Origin: Limosilactobacillus oris
GTDB taxonomy: Bacteria; Bacillota; Bacilli; Lactobacillales; Lactobacillaceae
Length of the DNA: 64,000 bases
Direction: 5' to 3'
NCBI RefSeq assembly: GCF_025311495.1
Contig: NZ_CP104398.1
Coordinates: forward strand, 186,001 to 250,000
Position numbers and translations under genes: made by a program. The notes under the pieces were generated by a model. The model saw only the letters and a list, made by a program, of their open reading frames with translations, had not been told where the DNA came from and made no database searches. The stretch's first letter is position 1. Each line of letters opens with the position of its first letter. Of the stretch, positions 8,699-17,927 are shown piece by piece.

Positions 8699-9688
8699 AT
8701 GACGACAAAGAAGCTAACTGTTCAAGAAATCATCTTCACGCTCGAGCAATATTGGGCTAAGCAGGGCTGTATGTTGATGCAGGCCTATGACAATGAAAAG
8801 GGTGCCGGGACCATGAGCCCCTACACCTTTTTACGGGCAATCGGTCCTGAACCATGGAACGCTGCCTACGTGGAACCATCCCGGCGGCCTGCCGATGGAC
8901 GGTACGGCGAAAACCCGAACCGTTTGTACCAGCACCACCAGTTTCAGGTAATCATGAAGCCTTCACCGGATAACATTCAGGACTTGTACCTGGGAAGTCT
9001 TAAGGAACTGGGGATTGACCCCTTGGAACACGATATCCGCTTCGTCGAAGACAACTGGGAAAACCCATCAATGGGGTGTGCCGGTGTTGGTTGGGAGATC
9101 TGGCTGGACGGAATGGAAATTACCCAGTTCACCTATTTCCAAGTGGTCGGTGAACTGCCGATGAGCCCAGTAGCATCCGAAGTTACCTACGGTTTGGAAC
9201 GTTTAGCTGAGTATATCCAAAACGTAGATTCCGTTTACGACTTGGAATGGGCCGATGGGGTTCTTTATGGTGATATTTTCAAGGAACCGGAATATGAACA
9301 CTCCAAGTATGCCTTTGAAGAAAGCAACCAGGACATGCTTTTGGCAGCCTTTAACGACTACGAACGTGAAGCAAAGCGCCTGATCAAGCTTGGCCTGGTC
9401 CACCCGGCATACGACTACGTATTAAAGTGCAGCCATACCTTTAACCTGCTCGATGCCCGGGGAGCCGTGTCGGTTACGGAACGGGCCGGCTACCTGCACC
9501 GGATCCGGATTATGGCGAAGTCAATCGCAAAGGCCTTCGTTGAAGAACGGCGGAAGCGGGGCTTCCCACTGATCCATGATGAACAGCTTCGGCAGAAAAC
9601 ATTAGCGGAATATACCAAGAAGGCAGAAAAGGCGAAAGAACGGGCAGCTAAGCAGGCGGCCAAGAAGGCTAAGAAGGGGGACAAGTAA
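8699..9688 (+). CDS. glyQ: Glycyl-tRNA synthetase alpha subunit
   Basis: A 329-residue catalytic alpha subunit of the bacterial alpha2beta2 glycyl-tRNA synthetase. Family blocks include [19 protein letters not shown] at the N-terminus, [20 protein letters not shown], and [20 protein letters not shown]. An ATG lies at 8681 in frame, but GAAGGGA (8683-8689) and the conserved N-terminus favour 8699. The protein carries an extra Ala/Lys-rich tail of about 25 residues. It is expressed under the T-box just upstream and is followed one base later by glyS. Confidence 0.97.
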   Translation: MTTKKLTVQEIIFTLEQYWAKQGCMLMQAYDNEKGAGTMSPYTFLRAIGPEPWNAAYVEPSRRPADGRYGENPNRLYQHHQFQVIMKPSPDNIQDLYLGSLKELGIDPLEHDIRFVEDNWENPSMGCAGVGWEIWLDGMEITQFTYFQVVGELPMSPVASEVTYGLERLAEYIQNVDSVYDLEWADGVLYGDIFKEPEYEHSKYAFEESNQDMLLAAFNDYEREAKRLIKLGLVHPAYDYVLKCSHTFNLLDARGAVSVTERAGYLHRIRIMAKSIAKAFVEERRKRGFPLIHDEQLRQKTLAEYTKKAEKAKERAAKQAAKKAKKGDK

Positions 9689-9689
9689 C

Positions 9690-11765
9690 ATGGCAAATTC
9701 ATACTTACTTGAAGTCGGGGTCGAGGAAATGCCGGCCCACGTGGTAACACCAAGTATTAAACAGTTGCACCAGCGGGTGGCTGACTACCTCAAGGAAGAA
9801 CGGATCAGCTTTGACGAGATTCAGGAGTTCGCAACCCCCCGGCGGTTAGCCCTGCTGATTCGGGGCTTAGCTGATAAGCAGCCGGACGTTGACGAGACCG
9901 TCAAGGGGCCAGCCAAGAAAATCGCCCAGGATAGCGATGGCAACTGGACTAAGGCCGCCATCGGTTTTACCCGGGGACAGGGGGCCACGGTTGATGATAT
10001 TGAGTTTAGGGAAGTGAAGGGCGAAGAATACGTCTTTGTTGAAAAGCACATTGTCGGGAAGCCGGTTGCTGAAGTGATGACGGGCCTCCCAAATGTCATC
10101 ACCGCGATGAATTTCCCTACCCTGATGAAGTGGGGGTACAACAACCTGCAGTTTATCCGGCCGATTCGCTGGCTGGTTTCACTCCTGAACGACCGAGTAG
10201 TTCCCTTCAGCATCCTAGACGTTGCCGCCGGTCGAACTACCCGTGGTCACCGTTTCCTGGGGCATGACATTGAATTAGCAACTGCTGAGGACTACGAAGC
10301 GGAATTGGAAAAGGAGTTCGTGATTGTGGACCCACTGCGGCGCAAGAAGGTCATCAGTGACCAAATTGACGCCATTGTGGAAGAACATGATTGGGTAATC
10401 GATAAAGACCCCGACCTATTAGAAGAGGTTACTAACCTGGTAGAATGGCCGACGGCGTTTGCCGGATCCTTTGATAAGAAGTACCTGGTACTGCCGGATG
10501 AAGTGCTAATTACTTCAATGAAGGATAACCAGCGCTTCTTCTACCTGCGTGACCACCAGGGCAAGCTGTTGCCAAACTTCATTGCTGTCCGCAACGGGAA
10601 TAAGGAATACCTTGAGAATATCATCAAGGGGAATGAACGGGTCCTGGTTCCGCGACTGGAAGATGCTAAATTCTTCTATGAAGAGGACCAAAAACTGACG
10701 ATTGACCAGTACATTGACCGCCTCAAGAAGGTTAGCTTCCACGATAAGATTAGTTCAATGTACGATAAGATGCAGCGGGTTGCGGTAATCGCCCAGTTGC
10801 TTGGGAAGCGCCTGAACTTGTCTGCTGCCGAGTTAGCGGACCTTGACCGGGCTGCCCACATTTACAAGTTTGACCTGACGACCCAGATGGTCGGTGAGTT
10901 TGCGGAATTGCAGGGAGTAATGGGCGAAATTTACGCCAAGCTCTTTGGTGAAAAGGACGATGTCGCTGCGGCTATCCGGGAACACTACATGCCAATCTCC
11001 GCGGAAGGTAACTTGCCAGCTACTAAGCTGGGGGCCATCCTGGCAATTGCGGACAAGCTGGATAGCATTCTTAGCTTCTTTGCCGTGGACATGATCCCAT
11101 CCGGTTCTAATGACCCCTATGCATTGCGGCGGCAAGCATTTGGAATTGTCCGGATTATCAACGACCGCGGTTGGCACCTTTCCTTGCTGGGAATTCAACC
11201 AGTCCTCATTAAGGCCTTTGCTGACTCCGACATTGCAATTGACTTTGATTTGACGAAGAATGCGCCCGCCGTACGGACCTTCTTCCTGGACCGGCTCAAG
11301 CAGTTCTTTAGCGGTCGTCGCTTGCGGCATGATATTATTGATGCCGTTACCGATACGGAAAATGACGACATTGAAACGGTTTTTGAAGCCGCAGCGGCAA
11401 TCGATGAACACAAGGAAGACGCCGACTTTAAGGATGCGGTCGAGGCCCTGACACGGGTATTGCGGATTAGCAAGAAGGGCCACCAGGACCTGGCTGCCCG
11501 GGTTGACCCGAGCCTCTTTGAGAATCCTTCTGAAAAGAAACTGTACACGGCGGTAAATGAGGTTGCTGCTGGTGCCGCTAACCGGACCGTAGCAGAAAAC
11601 TTTGCTGAACTGCGCCAATTAGCGCCAGTGATCACCGAATACTTCGATGAAAACATGATTATGGATAAGAACGAGGCCGTACGGAATAACCGGTTAGCCC
11701 AGTTGGCAATCATCGCGCGGCTTGCCCGGGTCATGGGGAACTTGAATGATTTAATCGTTAAGTAG
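9690..11765 (+). CDS. glyS: Glycyl-tRNA synthetase beta subunit
   Basis: A 691-residue beta subunit, needed for tRNA-Gly binding. The N-terminus SYLLEVGVEEMPAHVV is the typical GlyS start, EFATPRRLALLI follows near residue 50, and MKWGYNNLQFIRPIRWLV near 145-162. An HD-like helical segment and a C-terminal anticodon-binding region (LAIIARLARVMGNLNDL) complete the usual length. It starts 1 nt after the glyQ stop, with GGGGG upstream inside glyQ. No convincing terminator follows it before dnaG. Confidence 0.97.
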   Translation: MANSYLLEVGVEEMPAHVVTPSIKQLHQRVADYLKEERISFDEIQEFATPRRLALLIRGLADKQPDVDETVKGPAKKIAQDSDGNWTKAAIGFTRGQGATVDDIEFREVKGEEYVFVEKHIVGKPVAEVMTGLPNVITAMNFPTLMKWGYNNLQFIRPIRWLVSLLNDRVVPFSILDVAAGRTTRGHRFLGHDIELATAEDYEAELEKEFVIVDPLRRKKVISDQIDAIVEEHDWVIDKDPDLLEEVTNLVEWPTAFAGSFDKKYLVLPDEVLITSMKDNQRFFYLRDHQGKLLPNFIAVRNGNKEYLENIIKGNERVLVPRLEDAKFFYEEDQKLTIDQYIDRLKKVSFHDKISSMYDKMQRVAVIAQLLGKRLNLSAAELADLDRAAHIYKFDLTTQMVGEFAELQGVMGEIYAKLFGEKDDVAAAIREHYMPISAEGNLPATKLGAILAIADKLDSILSFFAVDMIPSGSNDPYALRRQAFGIVRIINDRGWHLSLLGIQPVLIKAFADSDIAIDFDLTKNAPAVRTFFLDRLKQFFSGRRLRHDIIDAVTDTENDDIETVFEAAAAIDEHKEDADFKDAVEALTRVLRISKKGHQDLAARVDPSLFENPSEKKLYTAVNEVAAGAANRTVAENFAELRQLAPVITEYFDENMIMDKNEAVRNNRLAQLAIIARLARVMGNLNDLIVK

Positions 11766-11832
11766 TGCTTTTTGATTGTTTTCCAGCTGCCTTGTGGTAT
11801 CATATATATTAAGTGAATTATGGCTAGATAAG

Positions 11833-11888
11833 TAAAGGAGGGTCGCATTCCGTTGGGTTGCGGCCTTTCGTTACTGTTCACAGGTTAA
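11833..11888 (+). promoter_or_regulatory. dnaG leader with strong Shine-Dalgarno and possible 11-residue leader peptide
   Basis: AAAGGAGGG (about 11834-11842) is among the strongest ribosome sites here, yet the accepted dnaG ATG is over 60 nt downstream with its own GGGGTGG. After it, TTG at 11853 opens an 11-codon frame ending TAA at 11886-11888. A TTG at 11858 is in frame with dnaG and would add 16 residues. An extended -10 TGGTATCAT (11795-11803) lies upstream. Confidence 0.4.
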
Positions 11889-11905
11889 CTAAATGGGGTG
11901 GTTCA

Positions 11906-13777
11906 ATGGCAAGAATACCGCGGGCGGTAATCGATGAGGTGCGTAATTCAGTTGATATTGTTGACGTAATTGGCCGCTATGTTCAACTAAAAAAGGCCGG
12001 CAAAAACTTTACCGGGCTCTGTCCATTTCACAATGAGCAGACCCCGTCGTTTTCGGTTAACGCGGAGAAGCAGTATTATCATTGTTTTGGTTGCGGCCGG
12101 AGCGGCAATGTTTTCCAGTTCTTGATGGACTACCAGCACATTGACTTTGTGGAGGCCGTGGCAGCAGTTGCTAAGGATGCCGGAATTAGCCTGCCTGAGC
12201 AATATGTTCAGTCGAGCAACCGTCCAGCAGCTCCAGTCGATAGTGAAACCGGGCAGTTGATCCAGCTCCACCAGAAGGCGGCGGAACTATACCACTATAT
12301 CCTGGTAGGTACCCCCGCGGGAGAGGCTGGTTTGCACTATTTGACTCGCCGGGGTGTTTCCCGGGAGCTGATTGATCAATTTCAGCTGGGGTTCGCGCCG
12401 GAACAGCAGGTGTTAAAAGCGTATTGCGACAAGGAAAAGCTGGATTACCAGCTCTTGCGCAAGTCCGGCTTGTTCACTGAGGACCGTGAAGGCCAGCTCC
12501 ACGACCGTTTTGCCAACCGGGTGATGTACCCGATCAAGAACCGTCGTGGTCAGGTAATTGCCTTTTCTGGGCGCCTGCTCAGTACGGCTAACACTGACCT
12601 GCCCAAGTACCTCAACAGCCCGGAAACACCAATCTTTAACAAGCGGCGGACACTCTTTAATCTGGATGTGGCGCGCAAGGTGGCCCGCCAAGACGGAAAG
12701 CTGTACCTGTTTGAAGGGTTCATGGACGTTATTTCAGCTTTTGGTGCTGGGATTCAGGGCGGCGTGGCCTCGATGGGAACCAGCTTTACCGAAGAACAGG
12801 TGGGGACGATCCACCGGACGACTACCCAGTTAGATATTTGTTATGACGGTGATAGCGCGGGGCAAAACGCAATCGACCGGGCTATCAAGTTGGTAGAAAG
12901 TCAGCAGACCGGGAACCTCCAGGTACGGGTAGTCCAACTGCCAGCTGGGATTGATCCGGACGAGTATGTTCAGCGCTTTGGGCCTGAGAAGTTTCGGCAG
13001 TACCTGGCTAGCCAGGAGGAAACGACGTTTGACTTTTACCTGCGCTTTTTGCGGCAGGGACGCAATCTGGACCAGCAGGGCGAACGAATGGACTATTTAA
13101 ACCAGGTCCTGAAAGTGATTGCGACGGTGCCGACCCCGCTGGAAGAGGATTTGTACCTGAGCAAACTGGCCCAGGAATTTTCTCTTGATAAGGCCGCGTT
13201 GCAAAGTCAACTAGCCCAGGTGCGGGCGCACACTGGAATTCGTCAGCCGCGGCCAACTCCCGGCCAGCAAAATCAGCTGACTAGCCAGTCCCCAGCTGCG
13301 GTTGTTGAGTCCCGGCCGCAGGTAAAGATCAGCCGGGCAGAGTTAGCAGAACAGATGCTCCTGTACTATATGTTGCATAGTCAGGAGGTTTGGGCGCACG
13401 TAACTGCAACCGCTGGCTTCCACTTTGTTCATGAGCGTTACCAAACCCTGTACCTGCTGGCGGCTAGTTATTTTACTGAGCATGGCGATTACTCGGTAGC
13501 GGACTTCCTTAATTACCTGAACGAGGATGAACTGCGGACAACACTGAGCCAGATTGAACAGCTGCGGGTCAATCCGGCCGTGCAAATGCCGGTTATTGAT
13601 GACTGTATGCACATCATCACCCGGCAGACGCCACTGGATGATCAAATTAATCAGGTTCAAAAGCAGCTGCGGGAAGCCAATACTTTGAACAATACTGAAC
13701 TGGTAATGAAATTGACGGTTAAATTGGTGGATTTGTTAAAAGAACAGCAACAGTATAAAGCAGAGGAGACTAATTAA
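11906..13777 (+). CDS. dnaG: DNA primase
   Basis: A 623-residue primase making RNA primers at the replication fork. The N-terminal zinc-binding domain has [13 protein letters not shown] and [17 protein letters not shown] (about 40-78). The TOPRIM core follows ([14 protein letters not shown] near 265-280, then [13 protein letters not shown]), and the C-terminal helical region would bind the DnaB-type helicase. The ATG at 11906 gives the normal N-terminus [14 protein letters not shown]; an upstream in-frame TTG exists. It lies directly before rpoD, as in the macromolecular synthesis operon. Confidence 0.97.
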   Translation: MARIPRAVIDEVRNSVDIVDVIGRYVQLKKAGKNFTGLCPFHNEQTPSFSVNAEKQYYHCFGCGRSGNVFQFLMDYQHIDFVEAVAAVAKDAGISLPEQYVQSSNRPAAPVDSETGQLIQLHQKAAELYHYILVGTPAGEAGLHYLTRRGVSRELIDQFQLGFAPEQQVLKAYCDKEKLDYQLLRKSGLFTEDREGQLHDRFANRVMYPIKNRRGQVIAFSGRLLSTANTDLPKYLNSPETPIFNKRRTLFNLDVARKVARQDGKLYLFEGFMDVISAFGAGIQGGVASMGTSFTEEQVGTIHRTTTQLDICYDGDSAGQNAIDRAIKLVESQQTGNLQVRVVQLPAGIDPDEYVQRFGPEKFRQYLASQEETTFDFYLRFLRQGRNLDQQGERMDYLNQVLKVIATVPTPLEEDLYLSKLAQEFSLDKAALQSQLAQVRAHTGIRQPRPTPGQQNQLTSQSPAAVVESRPQVKISRAELAEQMLLYYMLHSQEVWAHVTATAGFHFVHERYQTLYLLAASYFTEHGDYSVADFLNYLNEDELRTTLSQIEQLRVNPAVQMPVIDDCMHIITRQTPLDDQINQVQKQLREANTLNNTELVMKLTVKLVDLLKEQQQYKAEETN

Positions 13778-13778
13778 T

Positions 13779-14921
13779 ATGGCAAAGAGTAAGAAGAAAG
13801 ACCTTGTTATTTCTAATAGCGAAGATTTTGACCAACAAGAATACGATACTGCTGTTGGTAAATTGATTCGCCAGTACAAAAAGCAAAAGGAAATCCAATA
13901 CGATGTGCTGACGGACAAACTTGCCAAGCCGTACGAACTGAACGCGGATGGTATTGACAACCTCCTCCAAAACGTTGAAGATGCCGGGATCAGTGTGGTT
14001 GATGCCAATGGTGACCCTGATCCACGGGCATTGAAGGCAACCGAAAAACTTTCCCAAAATGCGATGGAGGATACGTCCGCACCGACCGGTGTCAAGATTA
14101 ACGACCCCGTTCGGATGTACCTCAAGGAGATTGGTCGGGTCAACCTGCTGACGGCTGATGAAGAAGTTAAGCTCGCCCTCCGGATTGAACAGGGGGATGA
14201 GGTCGCTAAGCAACAGCTGGCAGAAGCAAACCTGCGGCTGGTGGTCTCCATTGCCAAGCGTTACGTCGGTCGGGGAATGCAGTTCCTAGACCTGATTCAG
14301 GAAGGGAACATGGGGCTGATGAAGGCCGTCGAGAAGTTCGACTACCGGCGGGGCTTTAAGTTTTCCACTTACGCTACCTGGTGGATCCGCCAGGCGATTA
14401 CCCGGGCGATTGCCGACCAGGCGCGGACAATTCGGATTCCGGTTCACATGGTGGAAACGATTAACAAGCTAATCCGGATTCAGCGGCAGCTCCTGCAGGA
14501 CCTCGGTCGGGAACCATTGCCAGAGGAAATCGGGGCAGAGATGGACATGCCAACGGAAAAGGTTCGTAACATCCTCAAGATTGCCCAGGAACCGGTTTCG
14601 CTGGAAACGCCGATTGGCGAAGAGGATGACTCCCACCTGGGCGACTTTATCGAGGACCAGGATGCGACGAGTCCAGCTGACCACGCGGCTTACGAAATGA
14701 TGAAGAAGCAGTTGGAAAATGTCCTGGATACTTTAACCGACCGGGAAGAAAACGTCCTGCGGCTACGTTTTGGTCTTGACGACGGGCGGACCCGGACCTT
14801 GGAAGAAGTTGGGAAGGTCTTCGGTGTTACCCGGGAACGGATTCGGCAAATTGAAGCGAAGGCTTTGCGGAAGCTGCGTCACCCATCTCGTTCTAAGCAG
14901 CTAAAGGACTTTTTAGAGTAG
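13779..14921 (+). CDS. rpoD: RNA polymerase sigma factor RpoD (sigma-A)
   Basis: A 380-residue housekeeping sigma factor. An acidic and basic N-terminal region 1.1 is followed by region 1.2 ([16 protein letters not shown]), region 2 ([20 protein letters not shown], then [17 protein letters not shown]), region 3 ([16 protein letters not shown]) and region 4.2 ([20 protein letters not shown]). The length is normal for lactobacilli. It starts 1 nt after dnaG and is followed by a terminator. Nearly every promoter listed here fits the -35/-10 pattern this factor reads. Confidence 0.98.
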   Translation: MAKSKKKDLVISNSEDFDQQEYDTAVGKLIRQYKKQKEIQYDVLTDKLAKPYELNADGIDNLLQNVEDAGISVVDANGDPDPRALKATEKLSQNAMEDTSAPTGVKINDPVRMYLKEIGRVNLLTADEEVKLALRIEQGDEVAKQQLAEANLRLVVSIAKRYVGRGMQFLDLIQEGNMGLMKAVEKFDYRRGFKFSTYATWWIRQAITRAIADQARTIRIPVHMVETINKLIRIQRQLLQDLGREPLPEEIGAEMDMPTEKVRNILKIAQEPVSLETPIGEEDDSHLGDFIEDQDATSPADHAAYEMMKKQLENVLDTLTDREENVLRLRFGLDDGRTRTLEEVGKVFGVTRERIRQIEAKALRKLRHPSRSKQLKDFLE

Positions 14922-14953
14922 TCCCTACTAAACTAAATACGGATTATTTCCCT

Positions 14954-14991
14954 AAGCACGTTAAATTTTTAACAATTTAGCGTGCTTTTTT
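14954..14991 (+). terminator. Intrinsic terminator after rpoD
   Basis: AAGCACG (14954-14960) pairs with CGTGCTT (14981-14987), the stem continuing through TTAAA/TTTA, and a run of T follows to 14991. It lies 32 nt after the rpoD stop. Confidence 0.85.
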
Positions 14992-15031
14992 ACAATAATT
15001 AAAATTAAATTAACGAATTATTAAAAACTTC

Positions 15032-15060
15032 TTGACGAAAATTTATTCGAATAATAAAAT
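15032..15060 (+). promoter_or_regulatory. Promoter of the aminotransferase gene
   Basis: TTGACG (15032-15037), a 17-nt spacer, and TAAAAT (15055-15060). It is A+T-rich upstream, with a leader of about 40 nt to the ATG at 15109. Confidence 0.75.
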
Positions 15061-15108
15061 TATTTAAGTAAAGTTGTTATTGCTTAGAGACAGAGAGGGA
15101 GTTGCAGT

Positions 15109-16296
15109 ATGCCTGAATTATCAACGGATTTATACGGAACTATTAGCCATAAGCTGGACGCCTTACAACCATCTGGGATTCGTGCTTTCGATAAGGAAGT
15201 TTCACGGATTCCGGGAATTATTAAGCTGACCGTGGGTGAACCGGATTTTAACACACCGGAACACGTCAAGCAGGCGGCAATCAAGAGTATTCAAAATGAT
15301 GATTCGCACTACGCGCCACAGGCCGGGAAGCCGGAGCTGTTAGCGGCAATTAGTGATTATATTAAGCAGACCCGTCAGGTCGAGTATGATCCCGCAAGTG
15401 AAGTAGTAGTGACGGTGGGGGCCACTGAGGCGCTCGACGCAACCCTGTTTAGCCTCTTGAACACTGGGGATAAGGTGATTGTTCCTACCCCTGCCTTCGC
15501 ACTCTACTTTCCGTTAATTGCCATGACCGGGGCTACGGCGGTCCAAGTTGACACGTCCGCCGATGGCTTCGTCCTGACGCCGGAACGGCTGGAAGAGGTC
15601 TTAGAACAGGAAGGGACTGGGGTTAAAGCGGTCCTTCTCAACTATCCAAGTAACCCTACCGGGCGGGAATACCCCGCCGACGTGCTCGCCGGGTTGGCTA
15701 AGGTCATTGCCGCTCACCACCTTTATGCCATTGCGGACGAAATTTACAGTGAGTTGGTCTATGGGGTAGAGCACGCCTCAATTGCCAGCATGATTCCTGA
15801 ACGGACTTTGCTGATTTCTGGGCTCTCGAAGTCGCACGCAATGACCGGTTACCGGCTGGGCTATATCGCCGGGCCAGCTAAAATCATGAAGAGCATTTTG
15901 AAGATGCACTGTTACCTGGTAACCACCGTTACTGACAGCACCCAGGCCGCGGCCACGGAAGCCTTGGTCAACGGTCTTGATGACCCGCTCGCTTTCCGCC
16001 AATCCTATGAGAAACGCCGGGACATGGTCATCGCGGGGCTTTCCAAGTTAGGCTTTGAAATGGCCACGCCTGAAGGAGCCTTTTACATCTTTGCTAAGAT
16101 TCCAGCGGCCTTTGGCAAAGACGATGAACAATTTGCCCGGGATCTGGCCAGCCAGGCAAAAGTTGGGGTGACCCCGGGAAGTGCCTTTGGCGCCGGTGGC
16201 GAAGGCTACATTCGCTTATCCTACGCGTCCTCTGAAGCTGATATTCAGGAATGCTTAAAGCGGATTGCAAGTTTTGTTGAAAAAATTGCTGAATAA
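15109..16296 (+). CDS. patA: PLP-dependent aminotransferase, PatA-like
   Basis: A 395-residue fold-type I aminotransferase. Conserved features are the TVGEPDFNTPEHVK block near the N-terminus, the cofactor segment NYPSNPTGREYP, DEIYSEL, the Schiff-base lysine in LSKSHAMTGYRLGY (about 240), and the substrate-binding Arg in GYIRLSYASS. The match to B. subtilis PatA (N-acetyl-LL-diaminopimelate aminotransferase) extends through the LSKSH region, KSILKMH and EGAFYIF, so a lysine/cell-wall precursor role is likely. A general aromatic or aspartate aminotransferase remains possible. The ribosome site is AGGGAG. It is monocistronic between two terminators. Confidence 0.85.
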   Translation: MPELSTDLYGTISHKLDALQPSGIRAFDKEVSRIPGIIKLTVGEPDFNTPEHVKQAAIKSIQNDDSHYAPQAGKPELLAAISDYIKQTRQVEYDPASEVVVTVGATEALDATLFSLLNTGDKVIVPTPAFALYFPLIAMTGATAVQVDTSADGFVLTPERLEEVLEQEGTGVKAVLLNYPSNPTGREYPADVLAGLAKVIAAHHLYAIADEIYSELVYGVEHASIASMIPERTLLISGLSKSHAMTGYRLGYIAGPAKIMKSILKMHCYLVTTVTDSTQAAATEALVNGLDDPLAFRQSYEKRRDMVIAGLSKLGFEMATPEGAFYIFAKIPAAFGKDDEQFARDLASQAKVGVTPGSAFGAGGEGYIRLSYASSEADIQECLKRIASFVEKIAE

Positions 16297-16306
16297 GAAA
16301 TGATTC

Positions 16307-16346
16307 CAGGGAGAATGGGGAAATTCCTCAGGCTCCCTGCTTTTTT
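16307..16346 (+). terminator. Intrinsic terminator after patA-like gene
   Basis: CAGGGAG (16307-16313) pairs with CTCCCTG (16333-16339), followed by C and six T (16341-16346). It starts 11 nt after the stop. Confidence 0.85.
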
Positions 16347-16354
16347 GGTATAAT
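16346..16354 (+). promoter_or_regulatory. Extended -10 promoter of trmK operon
   Basis: TGG-TATAAT (16346-16354) immediately follows the T run of the preceding terminator. No -35 match is visible, as is common with extended -10 promoters. The start would fall near 16361, 30 nt before trmK. Confidence 0.6.
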
Positions 16355-16390
16355 TATTCCTGAATAACTGATAAAGGAAGAATGATAAAC

Positions 16391-17092
16391 GTGGATGCGC
16401 AACACCTTTCAAAACGGCTGGCGATGGTCGCTTCATTTGTTCCCCAGGGAGCGCGACTCGCAGATATTGGGTCGGATCACGCCTACTTGCCGGCAGCCCT
16501 AGCGTTGGCTGGGAAAATTGACCAAGCAGTAGCGGGTGAAGTTGTCGCGGGGCCGTACCAGAACATGGCAAATGAGATTCAGCAAAGCGGTCTCGGTGGA
16601 CATGTTATCCCCCGTTTGGCAAATGGTCTCGCCGCAATTCACCCAGGCGACCACATTGATACCGTGGTAATAGCGGGGATGGGCGGGACGCTGATCGCCG
16701 ATATCTTGGAACGGGGGCAAAAACAGCTGGCCGGCGTTCAGCGATTGATTCTCCAACCCAACGTTGGTGAACCACGCCTGCGCGCCTGGCTGCAAGCCCA
16801 CCGCTACCAAATTATGGCAGAACGCTTAGTCAAAGAAGACGGGCATATTTATGAAATTATCGTTGCCGAGCCGTCACCAGTTCCGTTCCGGTATAGCGAT
16901 TACGAGTTGCAGTTTGGCCCACTGATATTGGAGAAAAAGGGCCCCATCTTTGCGGAAAAGTGGCAGGATTATATTCAACGGCAGATAGCGGTGCTAAAAC
17001 AAATTGCGGCGGCAAAACAGCCGCCAGTGGCGAAGATGGAACAGTTAAAAGCGGCAATTGCAATTGTTAAGGAGGCGCTTGCGGATGATTAA
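16391..17092 (+). CDS. trmK: tRNA (adenine(22)-N1)-methyltransferase TrmK
   Basis: A 233-residue SAM-dependent methyltransferase that modifies A22 of tRNA. The SAM-binding motif LADIGSDHAYLP follows the N-terminal LSKRLAMVASFVP, and IAGMGGTLIADILERG with LILQPNVGEPRLRAWL are TrmK blocks. GTG at 16391 lies 12 nt after AAGGA (16374-16378); an in-frame ATG at 16382 is only 3 nt from that site, so GTG is preferred. Its last 8 nt overlap the Nif3-family gene. The pair equals B. subtilis yqfN-yqfO, downstream of sigA there too. Confidence 0.92.
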   Translation: MDAQHLSKRLAMVASFVPQGARLADIGSDHAYLPAALALAGKIDQAVAGEVVAGPYQNMANEIQQSGLGGHVIPRLANGLAAIHPGDHIDTVVIAGMGGTLIADILERGQKQLAGVQRLILQPNVGEPRLRAWLQAHRYQIMAERLVKEDGHIYEIIVAEPSPVPFRYSDYELQFGPLILEKKGPIFAEKWQDYIQRQIAVLKQIAAAKQPPVAKMEQLKAAIAIVKEALADD

Positions 17093-17927
17093 TGGGACGA
17101 CGTTAATTCAACGTTTTGAACGGTTTGCCAGCCCCCAGCTGGCTGAGAAATGGGATCACGTTGGCTTACAAGTCGGGGACCCGGACCAGCCCCTGCGGCG
17201 GTTAATGACCAGCTTAGATGTCCGGCCTGAGACCGTCGCCGAGGCAATTGACCAGCAGGTTGATTTTATTTTTGCCCACCACCCGGTGATGTTTCATCCA
17301 GCGCAGAATTTGGATACCAGAAATCCGCAGAATCAGATGTATGCCGACTTGCTTGCTCATCACATTACGGTTTATGCTGCCCATACCAACCTTGACACCG
17401 CCAATGGAGGGATGAATGACTGGCTTGCCGCCAAACTGGGTTTGACTAACTGCCAGCCATTGGTTCCAGCGGGAACGGATCCCATCACTGGCGCTCCCGT
17501 TGGGATGGGGCGGATTGGTAACTTCAACGGTCAAATGACATCCCGGGAGTTTGCTGATTACTGCCGCCGGTTATTTGGCGTGGCGGGCCTGCGCTTGATT
17601 AACCACCCTGATGATGGCCAAAAAGAAATTCACCGGGTAGCCGTTTTGGGCGGTGCCGGTCAGGACTTTTATGCCGACGCCGTTCGAATGGGCGCGGATG
17701 CTTACGTGACTGGGGATGTTAGTTACCATTTCGCCCATGATATGCTTGCCAACCACCTGACCGTGGTGGATCCGGGCCACCATATTGAGGCGATTTGTGA
17801 ACACCAGCTGGCGGAGCTTTTTAGAAGCTGGCAAGCGGAGAACGACGGCTGGGATTTTGAGATTGTCGAAAACCAGCTCAATACGGATCCCTTTACTTTT
17901 GTAGTTGATGGAAAGGAAAATCAATAA
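17085..17927 (+). CDS. Nif3-like dinuclear metal centre protein (YqfO family)
   Basis: A 280-residue protein of the Nif3/YqfO family, which holds two metal ions and whose substrate is unsettled (GTP cyclohydrolase I type 2 has been suggested). Metal-ligand motifs are visible: FIFAHHPVMFHP (about 65-76), YAAHTNLDTANGG (about 103-115) and PGHHIEAICE near the C-terminus. It is the short form without the central PII-like insertion found in B. subtilis YqfO (about 370 residues). AAGGAGG (17069-17075) sets the ATG at 17085, overlapping trmK by 8 nt. Confidence 0.88.
   Translation: MINGTTLIQRFERFASPQLAEKWDHVGLQVGDPDQPLRRLMTSLDVRPETVAEAIDQQVDFIFAHHPVMFHPAQNLDTRNPQNQMYADLLAHHITVYAAHTNLDTANGGMNDWLAAKLGLTNCQPLVPAGTDPITGAPVGMGRIGNFNGQMTSREFADYCRRLFGVAGLRLINHPDDGQKEIHRVAVLGGAGQDFYADAVRMGADAYVTGDVSYHFAHDMLANHLTVVDPGHHIEAICEHQLAELFRSWQAENDGWDFEIVENQLNTDPFTFVVDGKENQ

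Noticed and set aside
10833-11618. 261-codon open frame on the minus strand
   Set aside because: It lies wholly inside glyS, has no ribosome site, and its translation resembles no protein family I know; glyS is unambiguous.
11195-11881. 228-codon open frame on the minus strand spanning the glyS end and dnaG leader
   Set aside because: Antisense shadow of glyS with Ser/Ala/Lys-biased translation; no promoter or ribosome site supports it.
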